Shown: positions 57,620 to 64,000 of the stretch, in pieces
Position numbering within the stretch: position 1 is the stretch's first letter
Layout: every line of letters begins with the position of its first letter
NCBI RefSeq assembly: GCF_001591965.1
Contig: NZ_BCVX01000001.1
Span: forward strand, 248,001-312,000
DNA length: 64,000 nt
Direction of reading: 5' to 3'
Source of the DNA: Lysinibacillus odysseyi 34hs-1 = NBRC 100172
Lineage (GTDB): Bacteria; Bacillota; Bacilli; Bacillales_A; Planococcaceae
Notes under the pieces: generated by a model
The model's input: the letters and a program-made list of their open reading frames with translations, nothing else
The model's database searches: none
Told to the model about the DNA's origin: nothing
Program-made: the position numbers and the translations under genes

Positions 57620-58924
57620 TTATCTACCCCTTTCAAAGCCGATTTCTTGAATAAAATAAGGAGGGCTAATTTTCGTATTCAAACTGACATTCTGTAAATC
57701 CTTTTTCATTTGACGTAGATTAGCCAATCCTAGACCTCGATTTTCCCCTTTAGTTGAAAAACCTTCTCTGAAAATTTCGTGCACCTTTATATTTGTTTTT
57801 TCATCAAATGTATTGCTCACAACTAATAGGATCGCTTCATCCATATGAATAAACGCTACGCGGACTTCACCATTTTCGATTTCCCGTGCAGCTTCAATCG
57901 CATTATCCAGCAAGATGCCGACCATTCGGTTTAAAATAATTGGATCTACTGAAATATTTCTGACTTCCTCGACAATTTCAATATAAAACGGTATATGATG
58001 GGATTGAGCCTGCAAGATTTTCGTCGTTAACAACCCTTTTAAACTATTAATTTTCAAGTTATTTAGTGTCATCATCGCTTGTTCGTTTAGCTGTTCCTGG
58101 TATTTCGTATCTAAAATATGCTGATAAAAGTATGTTTGCAGACCATCATAATTTTTGTCATCAATGAATGTACGCAATGAGGATAAAATATTCACGTAAT
58201 CATGCTTAAATCTGCGCATATCCTGATTAATTTGTTCTAGCGATGCGACATAGGATTCGAAGTTTTGCAGTTCCAGTTCCCGCTGCTTCACTTTATATTG
58301 TTTGAATGCTACATATAAAACGACAAACATAAGCACTGCGAGCAGTGCTAAATACATCATGAATGTCATTAAATTATTTTGGACACTTTCGTAAAAGTTG
58401 TTATGGTCAATTGCTACAATATTGATGTACATGCAGATAACCGTAAAGACACTTAGAAACACCAACATGGTTGAAATATAGCTGTTGAATACCCAGCGGT
58501 CAATCAAATATCTTATAATCCGCTTGTAAAAATACGCCAGTACTACGGCAAATAATATAAACAATATACAATAGCCAATAAAAATGTAATGATTATTTCC
58601 CTTTTCATTCAGTAAACGATAGGAAATTATATAAGAGAGATTGTCGCTTATTACTAAAAAAAAGAGCGACATAAATATATGAAAAATGTGGCTGATTACG
58701 TTTGTTTCCCGGTACACCATTATGGCTAATATCGTCAAATAGAATAACATCGATGGTGCGCCAATAAGTGAAAACAATATATAGGTTGGGAAAAATATAA
58801 AACAGATAGTAATTATATAGTGCTTCTTTGACCAATTTAGATCGAGGGTATAAATGCTAAACAATAGTAATGTCATATATTGAATAACCATTAATAGAAA
58901 ATTCTCAAATGCTGTAACTACCAT
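57620..58924 (-). CDS. GHKL sensor histidine kinase (AgrC/NatK-like)
   Basis: The 434 residues have six or seven membrane helices in the first 210 residues. The phospho-acceptor box is RRFKHDYVNILSSLRTFI (His241). An ATPase of the GHKL class follows (VGILLDNAIEAAREIENGEV, N-box; GENRGLGLANLRQMKKDL, G-box). AgrC-like kinases respond to cyclic or linear peptides outside the cell. No agrB/agrD genes were found, so the ligand is open. Promoter -10 TATAAT (58963-58968) lies upstream. Confidence 0.93.
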   Translation of the reverse strand: MVVTAFENFLLMVIQYMTLLLFSIYTLDLNWSKKHYIITICFIFFPTYILFSLIGAPSMLFYLTILAIMVYRETNVISHIFHIFMSLFFLVISDNLSYIISYRLLNEKGNNHYIFIGYCILFILFAVVLAYFYKRIIRYLIDRWVFNSYISTMLVFLSVFTVICMYINIVAIDHNNFYESVQNNLMTFMMYLALLAVLMFVVLYVAFKQYKVKQRELELQNFESYVASLEQINQDMRRFKHDYVNILSSLRTFIDDKNYDGLQTYFYQHILDTKYQEQLNEQAMMTLNNLKINSLKGLLTTKILQAQSHHIPFYIEIVEEVRNISVDPIILNRMVGILLDNAIEAAREIENGEVRVAFIHMDEAILLVVSNTFDEKTNIKVHEIFREGFSTKGENRGLGLANLRQMKKDLQNVSLNTKISPPYFIQEIGFERGR

Positions 58925-59017
58925 TTCACACCACCCACTGCATTTTTGTATATATTACCATTATATACTATTTTTTAAAATAATCTGTTTTCCTTAATTC
59001 ATAGCATTTTTTACAAT

Positions 59018-59065
59018 AAAAAGACTCCCCAAAAGCTACTTACACTTTGGAGGAGGCTTATTTTA
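59018..59065 (-). terminator. Terminator of the ABC transporter operon
   Basis: AAGACTCCCCAAAAG and CTTTGGAGGAGGCTT arms (imperfect, one bulge) with a TTTTTATTG run on the minus strand. It separates the permease from the kinase operon. Confidence 0.65.
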
Positions 59066-59084
59066 AATTGCTAGAAGCGGTGCC

Positions 59085-60290
59085 CTAGCGGTTAGATTGC
59101 ATCAGCTGCTTAAATGTCAGGCTATCTGATTTCAGAACGCCTTTTGGATAGATTTTCGCCGCCACTGCTGCAAATAGAGCAATAAACAAAACCATTAGGA
59201 GTAGCGAAATCACCGTTTCAACTGGTGTAATGGTGTTATAGACAATCCGGACCAATACAGTCATAGGTGCCGTAAATGGAATATAGGAAGTAATCGTCGT
59301 CATCCTTCCTTCCGGTGCATCCATTACAAAGAGCATTTCCACTGCTAAACTGGCCATTAATAAAATCATAATGGGCATTGTTGCACTTCCTAAATCATCC
59401 GGACGGCTTACCATAGATCCGACAATCGCAAACAGAGTGGCATAGATAAAGTAACCGATGATAAAGAAAATAAGGATACATGCGGCTGTTTCCCATGTGA
59501 TTGTTTCCATGATTGTCTGGACAAATGAACCTTCAGGAATATCGAAAATCCCTATGTTGGCCCATAATAACAAGGCGCCAATAAAGATAAATACTTGTGT
59601 TAGACTCGCTAGGCCGACACCCAGGATTTTCCCGTACATCATCGGTACTGGTGCCACTTTTGTAATCATGACTTCCATGACACGCGAGGATTTTTCGGAT
59701 GCAATCGCTGTTGCCACATTATTGCCGTATATGGAAATGGCCAGGAACATAATCGTGATTAACCCATATACAATCAGCAACGCATTTGGTTTTGTTTCAT
59801 ATAATGGTTCCACGCTGCTTTGCAGGGGGGCATTCAGTGCCTGCACGACAGCTGGATCGATTGACTGTACCGCAACGATGGATGCCACTTTCTTTTGTTC
59901 GATATAGGATTCCAGCGTAAGCAGCAGTTCATTGTTCACTTTCGGCATATAGATATTCAGCTGCATCATGTCCGTCTGCTCTTCCAGTACAAAGAAACCG
60001 GTTAATGCCTCTGCCTTCACTTCTTCCTTCAGGCTCTCTATCTTTACACCGTCTACAATCTGCCAGCTGCCACCAGCACTTGCCAGCTCTTGTTCGGACA
60101 ATTCCAGCGACGTATGATTGACGATTTTATACGTTTCATCCGGGCTGTTTTTATTGAACATGGTAAGGATGGCCGGGGAGGCAAAGAGCAGCACGCTCAA
60201 TGCCACCAGACCAATCGTGATATATAAGTAGGGCTTTGTTTTGACTGCCTCTTTGAAAACGGTGCTGAATACAATACTGAAATTACGCAA
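59085..60290 (-). CDS. ABC-2 type permease (NatB/YhaP-like)
   Basis: TTG 60290 follows AGGAGGGG and gives MRNFSIVFSTVFKEAVKTKP. Longer in-frame reading has no ribosome binding site. The 401 residues have the NatB pattern: one N-terminal helix (about 24-41), a large outside loop of about 120 residues with ALTGFFVLEEQTDMMQLNIY, then a cluster of five helices with EKSSRVMEVMITKVAPVPMM and SMVSRPDDLGSATMPIMILL. The start overlaps the ATPase stop by 8 bases. With the ATPase it forms a sodium/peptide-type exporter of the NatAB or YhaQP class. Confidence 0.9.
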   Translation of the reverse strand: MRNFSIVFSTVFKEAVKTKPYLYITIGLVALSVLLFASPAILTMFNKNSPDETYKIVNHTSLELSEQELASAGGSWQIVDGVKIESLKEEVKAEALTGFFVLEEQTDMMQLNIYMPKVNNELLLTLESYIEQKKVASIVAVQSIDPAVVQALNAPLQSSVEPLYETKPNALLIVYGLITIMFLAISIYGNNVATAIASEKSSRVMEVMITKVAPVPMMYGKILGVGLASLTQVFIFIGALLLWANIGIFDIPEGSFVQTIMETITWETAACILIFFIIGYFIYATLFAIVGSMVSRPDDLGSATMPIMILLMASLAVEMLFVMDAPEGRMTTITSYIPFTAPMTVLVRIVYNTITPVETVISLLLMVLFIALFAAVAAKIYPKGVLKSDSLTFKQLMQSNR

Positions 60291-61182
60291 TGATGTCCCC
60301 TCCTGTCCGTTCAATAAAGATTTCATGCAGACTCGGCTCTTTTAATGAAACCCCCTGCAGTTCGAATTTCTCCCCGAATTCCTGAATAAGCCGGTAGATT
60401 TCTTCGCTCCGCGGGATACGCAATTTATAACGGTTGTTTTCCTGTGTGAAATCATATTGTTTTTGTGTCAGATAGTCCTTCAAATGCGCAGTTGCTGTCT
60501 CCAGCTCCAGGTAGCGGTAGTCATACGCACGCTTTACGTTCGCTAACTGGTCGGAGACAATCAGATTGCCGTCCTTCAAAATGCAGATCTGACTGCAGAA
60601 CGATTCGACCTGTTCCATTTGATGGCTGCAGAAAATAATCGTTTTCTTTTTGGCAATCAATTCTTTCACAACGCTTTTTAGCATATCTGCATTCACGGGA
60701 TCCAGTCCGCTGAAGGGCTCATCTAAAATGATAAACTCCGGATCATGGATAAGCGCTGTAATCAACTGTACCTTTTGCTGGTTCCCTTTCGATAATTGTT
60801 CGGTACGCTTCTTTGCTGCATAAGAGATTTCAAGCTTCTCCAACCATATCAGCGCCTCTTTTTTTGCCTCTTTTTTGTCCATGCCTTCCAGCATGCCAAA
60901 GTAAATAATCTGATCCAGCACATTCATTTTGGCATATAGCCCTCGTTCTTCCGGTAAATAGCCAATCCGCAGGTTTTTCTTGGAAAAAGGCTTTCCTTTC
61001 CATAAAATCTGCCCGCTGTCTTTCGGAATAAGCTCTAACATCATCCGGATGGTCGTTGTTTTTCCGGCGCCATTCCGGCCCAGCATCCCAAGAATCTGTC
61101 CTTCCTCCAATTGAATGGAAATATTATTCACCGCTTTTTTGTTACCAAAGCTCTTGTTTAAATTTTTAATTTGAAATGTCAT
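60283..61182 (-). CDS. ABC transporter ATP-binding protein (NatA/YhaQ-like)
   Basis: The 299 residues have Walker A LGRNGAGKTT (about 34-43), Q-loop GYLPEERGLY, signature LSKGNQQKVQ (about 130-139) and Walker B FIILDEPFSGLDPVN. The E-E-R-G sequence and the C-terminal domain (about 220-299) place it with NatA/YhaQ. ATG at 61182 follows GGAGAGGTGC. A 25-codon gene ends 12 bases upstream, and the permease overlaps its 3' end, so all are co-translated. Confidence 0.93.
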   Translation of the reverse strand: MTFQIKNLNKSFGNKKAVNNISIQLEEGQILGMLGRNGAGKTTTIRMMLELIPKDSGQILWKGKPFSKKNLRIGYLPEERGLYAKMNVLDQIIYFGMLEGMDKKEAKKEALIWLEKLEISYAAKKRTEQLSKGNQQKVQLITALIHDPEFIILDEPFSGLDPVNADMLKSVVKELIAKKKTIIFCSHQMEQVESFCSQICILKDGNLIVSDQLANVKRAYDYRYLELETATAHLKDYLTQKQYDFTQENNRYKLRIPRSEEIYRLIQEFGEKFELQGVSLKEPSLHEIFIERTGGDIIA

Positions 61183-61194
61183 GAAGCACCTCTC

Positions 61195-61272
61195 CTAGCT
61201 CATCGTTTTGACAATAGAAATAACTGCGATTCCAATAATTACCCCAGCTAAAGCCATTAGCACTTTTTTCAT
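61195..61272 (-). CDS. 25-residue hydrophobic peptide
   Basis: ATG 61272 lies 8 bases after GGGAGGAGG, one of the best ribosome binding sites in the window. The peptide has a basic start (MKK), one hydrophobic helix (VLMALAGVIIGIAVISIV) and a short tail (KTMS). It fits between a ComA-like regulator gene (42 bases upstream) and the ATPase gene (12 bases downstream), all on the minus strand. It could be a small membrane subunit, a signal peptide-like pheromone or a bacteriocin-like peptide exported by the ABC transporter. No homologue is known to me. Confidence 0.8.
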   Translation of the reverse strand: MKKVLMALAGVIIGIAVISIVKTMS

Positions 61273-61314
61273 TTTGTTTGCCTCCTCCCTTGTTTTTATT
61301 TATAAACACTGTGT

Positions 61315-61902
61315 TCAATACGTAATGATTTTCTGTTCAAATGCCTTACTAATCGATTCTATATAATTCGGCACTTGAAAATAGGTGTTAATCCGGTAGA
61401 GGGACTGATCAATTTCTTCAGCCGACAGCCCCCGTGTACGCTGGATAAATTCAAAAGTATGTCCAATTGCTAAATCTTTGAGGACTTTTTTGTCCATCTC
61501 CATTAAAGAAACCTTTGGGAAAGTTGATACATTACTTTTAAAGGACTCCATTAGCAGTAAAAACTCATCCAGGCTCGTATTTTTAGTAACACTAGCCCAG
61601 CGCTCTTCATCTTTTACATGATGATATACCTCTCCCAGCCTTGAATCGACTAGCAACATGATATCTATTTCAGGACCCGCTAGTTTCTTTACACTTTCAA
61701 TCATTAGGGCAAAATGCTGATTTGTTGTTTCGATGACGACAATGTCTACCCACTGTTCTTGTATTTTTTTCATCACTGCTTGATTGAATAGAGGTGCTTG
61801 CATTGAATAAGTTTCCACTTGCCAAGCTGGACGCCTATCACGAATCGCGATTTGTAATGCTTCGATAAATAAAGCAGACATGGAAACAATTAATACTTTC
61901 AA
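61315..61902 (-). CDS. ComA/NarL-like regulator with degenerate receiver
   Basis: TTG 61902 follows AAAAGGGGGGATACG. The 195 residues look like a response regulator: a receiver-like fold (1-118) and a LuxR/GerE-type DNA-binding domain (about 133-195: EMDKKVLKDLAIGHTFEFIQ, LSAEEIDQSLYRINTYFQVP). The acidic pair of the receiver is Ser7-Met8, and the phospho-Asp of ComA (LMDL) is Glu58 in DIVVIETTN; Lys107 remains. It cannot be phosphorylated normally. It heads the peptide-ABC operon and likely regulates it. The relation to ComA rests on overall layout and the closing helix pattern. Confidence 0.8.
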   Translation of the reverse strand: MKVLIVSMSALFIEALQIAIRDRRPAWQVETYSMQAPLFNQAVMKKIQEQWVDIVVIETTNQHFALMIESVKKLAGPEIDIMLLVDSRLGEVYHHVKDEERWASVTKNTSLDEFLLLMESFKSNVSTFPKVSLMEMDKKVLKDLAIGHTFEFIQRTRGLSAEEIDQSLYRINTYFQVPNYIESISKAFEQKIITY

Positions 61903-62238
61903 CGTATCCCCCCTTTTTTAAAATTGTCTAGGTTCACTATACTGCTGATTTACGTTTTATTGGTTAAGTGCTCCCCAAAACTAAAAAATCATTCATTACT
62001 GTTCTTTTTTAGAGAAGATAAATACGTTCATCAAATCATGAACGTGTTTTTCTGTGCTTAGATTATTGGAGTAAAGGGCTGGTCGAAAGCTTTATATTGG
62101 GGGTTCTATGTAATGATGAATTTGGCTGGACTTTAAAATGTAGATGATTGCTCGTCTTTGTAATAACATTTTTCCTGGAGCTTTAAACAAAGTTTAATTT
62201 AAAACAACCCACAGCCCCATATTTTAAGTTACATTAAA

Positions 62239-62276
62239 AGAGCCCGTTTTGAGCAAACATTGTTCAAAACGGGCTA
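62239..62276. terminator. Strong hairpin in the intergenic region
   Basis: AGCCCGTTTTGA (62241-62252) and TCAAAACGGGCT (62264-62275) are perfect arms around an 11-base loop. T content on the minus side is CTCTTTTAAT and on the plus side AATTCTTT, so it may stop transcription in both directions. No adjacent gene accounts for it. Confidence 0.6.
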
Positions 62277-62683
62277 ATTCTTTGTTCATAAAAAAGTTTG
62301 ATTATTTCCTATTGCTGATCTTCCACAATCGCGCCCGTTAATTGAAGAATATATTTTCACAATCCACTTAAGCTAACCTGTCATAAGTAAGAATCAATAA
62401 CAATATTCACTTTTTATTTTTATCCAAAGCCATTTTGATTTTTGTTTTATTTTTTACATAAAACTATTAATATTAGGATCATCCATTGGAGGACATAAGG
62501 GCGTAGAAATAGATAAAAAAGTACCATAATTTGTATATTTGGCATTAAAATGATATTACCTTTTTATAGAGTGAAATTCTTCCTCGTGACTTCTATGCTC
62601 GTAGGTCCCTGATAATTTAAAGGGTTCCCAACCTATTGAAGCACTTCCCCGGGAAGCTTGGTCAATAATTTGCAAATCTCTAA

Positions 62684-62710
62684 GTTTTATTTACTCAATT
62701 TAGTGGAATA
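62684..62710 (+). promoter_or_regulatory. Possible SigB promoter of the YflT-like gene
   Basis: GTTTTA (62684-62689) and GGAATA (62705-62710) are 15 bases apart, close to the SigB consensus GTTTAA - 12-15 - GGGTAT. YflT/GSP17M homologues are known SigB-dependent stress proteins in Bacillus. Confidence 0.45.
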
Positions 62711-62744
62711 GGTTGAATGTGAACATATTTAGGAGGGATAAATA

Positions 62745-63065
62745 ATGACAGTCAAATTGACAGTAGAAAACGTGGTACAGGCGAAACAAGAAGTGGAGAA
62801 ATTAGAAGCGCAAGGATATCTTCGAGATAACATTTACATCTTTGCACACTATGAAGAACGTGAAGATGATATTAACGAAGCACTGGGGACAGAAGAAGCT
62901 GGTATTGGCGAGCAAGGGTTCCTGACTTCTATGAAGAACCTGGTGAATTCCCGTGGAGATGAACTCCGTAATGAGTTAGCTTCTGTCGGATTAAGTGAAT
63001 CGGAAGCTGCTCAATTCGAAGAGGAACTGGATACAGGTAAATTGGTCATAGTTGCCAATAAGTAA
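62745..63065 (+). CDS. yflT: General stress protein 17M-like (YflT domain)
   Basis: The 106 residues match the YflT domain: VVQAKQEVEKLEAQGYLRDN, IYIFAHYEEREDDINEALGT, GFLTSMKNLVNSRGDELRNE and a C-terminal TGKLVIVANK. ATG at 62745 follows TTAGGAGGGATAAATA. In Bacillus these are general stress proteins under SigB control; a possible SigB promoter is present here. The molecular role is unknown. It is a single gene with a perfect terminator. Confidence 0.9.
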   Translation: MTVKLTVENVVQAKQEVEKLEAQGYLRDNIYIFAHYEEREDDINEALGTEEAGIGEQGFLTSMKNLVNSRGDELRNELASVGLSESEAAQFEEELDTGKLVIVANK

Positions 63066-63102
63066 AAACAAACCCGGGAATACAATCCCGGGTTTGTTTT
63101 TC
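63066..63102. terminator. Perfect terminator after the YflT-like gene
   Basis: AAACAAACCCGGGA and TCCCGGGTTTGTTT are 14-bp perfect arms around ATACAA, with T-tracts on both strands. Confidence 0.93.
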
Positions 63103-63283
63103 ATTTTACAAGTCCTTCTCGTATTGCTTGGACTCTGTATTGCAGATGGCCTTTCAACCAAGTCAGAATAAAAACCCATCCTTCTTTATTGTCAATGATC
63201 TGCTCGGGGAAATTTTTATCTTCTTCGTTAAAGAGTCTTCTACCATACAGGTTTTTATCAAACTTTATTATTAATGATCGAAC
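63101..63283 (-). pseudogene. 5'-truncated gene fragment
   Basis: A 60-codon minus frame without a plausible start or ribosome binding site reads KFDKNLYGRRLFNEEDKNFP... and WVFILTWLKGHLQYRVQAIR before a TGA beside the YflT terminator. The composition is that of real protein. It is probably the 3' end of a gene whose start was lost. The family is not recognised. Confidence 0.45.
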
Positions 63284-63399
63284 TTAATTATAAATTATCC
63301 ATCTTTATTAAAAGACCGCATTTCCAATAAAGAAAAAATTATTTAATGAAATTCAACATATAATCCTATTACCTAATAAAAATAAGCTCTAACAACAGC

Positions 63400-63434
63400 A
63401 TCACCCCCTGCCCATTCATTCGGGAGGGGGTGAT
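63400..63434 (+). promoter_or_regulatory. Hairpin masking a Shine-Dalgarno sequence
   Basis: ATCACCCCCT (63400-63409) and AGGGGGTGAT (63425-63434) pair perfectly across a 15-base loop. The right arm is the ribosome binding site of a short frame at 63438. Type I toxin mRNAs such as txpA and bsrG use similar masking. A TATAAT (63359-63364) lies upstream. Confidence 0.6.
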
Positions 63435-63437
63435 AAC

Positions 63438-63513
63438 TTGGATTTACTATTGATGTTTGGCTGTCAGCCTCTATTTTTCTGGCACTAACTAGCCTAGTAC
63501 AAACTCTTCTCAT
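63438..63513 (+). pseudogene. Frameshifted type I toxin-like peptide
   Basis: TTG 63438 after GGGAGGGGGTGATAAC gives MDLLLMFGCQPLFFWH and stops. In another frame the same region continues SASIFLALTSLVQTLL, the hydrophobic helix expected for a TxpA/BsrG or holin-like toxin (pattern LLxMFGxxI--L--LI). A single indel near 63461-63464 would join them. The 3' end overlaps the C-terminus of the restriction gene. Confidence 0.4.
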
Positions 63514-64000
63514 TCGTCGTCTTCTTAAACACTACACCTGTATCAAGTGCAGCGAAGTGCTTCCTGCCGCATTTGATTTTCGCCAGCTCTGTCGGACGAA
63601 TATCTTCAGACGCGGTGCTGCCTTTCGTTTCAACGATGAAATACAGTCGTTCCTCACCGAATTTCTCCAGCAGAATGGCCCAGTCCGGGTTGTACGGACC
63701 AAGCGGTGTTTTCACCTTGAACCATGAAGGCAGCTTGATGTAGCTTTTCACATTTTCATCCTGCTCGCATTCCTTCACAAACGTACGCTCGACATCAGAA
63801 TCAACAATAATATGTTCGAATGGTGAACGACCGCCTTTTACTTCGACTGTCTTGTCCTTATAGCTGACAAGCTCTTCATGAAGAAACAGCTGCTGGTCAT
63901 ACGCTTCATTGCTCGGCAGCTTTTCGTATTTGATCCCGTCTACCATCGCCAGGCGCTTTGCCGCGTTCAAAATACGAGCAGTCTGCATCATGTACAGCTG
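63494..64000 (-). CDS. Type III restriction endonuclease subunit Res, C-terminal part
   Basis: The gene continues beyond the right edge; 168 residues are visible, of which the last 165 begin MMQTARILNAAKRLAMVDGI. The nuclease core is present: WFKVKTPLGPYNPDWAILLE (PD motif, about 90-109) and LYFIVETKGS (ETK, about 116-125), matching the PD-(D/E)xK fold at the Res C-terminus. Res subunits cut DNA after ATP-driven translocation, with Mod as the methylase. Mod would lie beyond the window. Confidence 0.85.
   Translation of the reverse strand, partial: QLYMMQTARILNAAKRLAMVDGIKYEKLPSNEAYDQQLFLHEELVSYKDKTVEVKGGRSPFEHIIVDSDVERTFVKECEQDENVKSYIKLPSWFKVKTPLGPYNPDWAILLEKFGEERLYFIVETKGSTASEDIRPTELAKIKCGRKHFAALDTGVVFKKTTNEKSLY

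Larger units (their letters stand above)
61903..62744. other. Gap of about 840 bp between the ComA-like and YflT-like genes
   Basis: It holds the ComA-like gene promoter, a hairpin ACGTTCAT / ATGAACGT with a T run (62033-62056) and the strong hairpin at 62239-62276. No frame with both a start and a ribosome binding site was found. A SigB-like promoter before the YflT-like gene is listed separately. Confidence 0.4.

Noticed and set aside
1-64000. tRNA, rRNA, replication origin, prophage genes
   Set aside because: No cloverleaf, rRNA-like stretch, DnaA-box cluster or phage structural gene was seen. One type III restriction fragment and one cassette are the only mobile or defence signs.

Overview
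The window looks like chromosomal DNA from a Gram-positive, endospore-forming Bacillales species, most likely of the Lysinibacillus/Solibacillus (Planococcaceae) type. The direct evidence is a gamma-type small acid-soluble spore protein with GPR-cleavage motifs, a SpoVE/FtsW-like protein, B. subtilis-type conserved genes (yunC-, yugN-, bpsA/bpsB-, yfmJ- and yflT-like), strong GGAGG ribosome binding sites, frequent TTG/GTG starts, and a T-box leader. The genus is an inference. No rRNA, tRNA, CRISPR array or replication origin was seen.

Layout. 0-6.3 kb: an ECF sigma factor with its membrane partner (cut by the left edge) and a readable autoregulatory promoter, a Crp/Fnr regulator with a quinone-reductase-like enzyme, a four-repeat gamma SASP and a DUF1259 protein. 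6.3-13.2 kb: signal peptidase I with a stand-alone BRCT protein, YunC, a LytTR-DUF3021-ABC transporter operon, DoxX and a YjaZ-like zinc protease. 13.2-17.8 kb: a zinc alcohol dehydrogenase, an MBL hydrolase, the type III polyketide synthase/methyltransferase pair bpsA-bpsB and a SET protein. 18-32.3 kb: a second ECF sigma/anti-sigma pair, followed by small enzymes, regulators, membrane proteins and several GNAT acetyltransferases; one GNAT gene has a leader peptide and a Shine-Dalgarno-masking hairpin. 32.3-35.7 kb: an alcohol dehydrogenase - TetR - YfmJ-type reductase cassette bracketed by two arrays of the same degenerate 21-bp repeat. 37.7-38.9 kb: a CPBP protease gene inside 20-bp perfect inverted repeats with no transposase. 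39.5-41.3 kb: brnQ under a T-box. 42-56.7 kb: LOG and MazG-like proteins, an FtsW/RodA/SpoVE protein, a third ECF sigma/anti-sigma pair, an XRE regulator with small membrane proteins, and a Nudix pseudogene beside an intact Nudix gene.

56.8-61.9 kb is the most interesting block. All genes are on the minus strand: a ComA/NarL-like regulator whose receiver lacks the acidic pocket, a 25-residue hydrophobic peptide, a NatA/YhaQ-type ATPase, a NatB/YhaP-type permease, then an AgrC-like histidine kinase and an AgrA/NatR-like LytTR response regulator. The right end holds a YflT-type stress protein, a decayed type I toxin-like locus whose ribosome binding site is masked by a perfect 10-bp hairpin, and the C-terminus of a type III restriction subunit.

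Recurring themes are extracytoplasmic signalling (three ECF modules, two LytTR systems), ABC export, small acetyltransferases, and small genes that translation- or transcription-attenuation structures seem to control. Several decayed or frameshifted small genes show that this is a region of active turnover.
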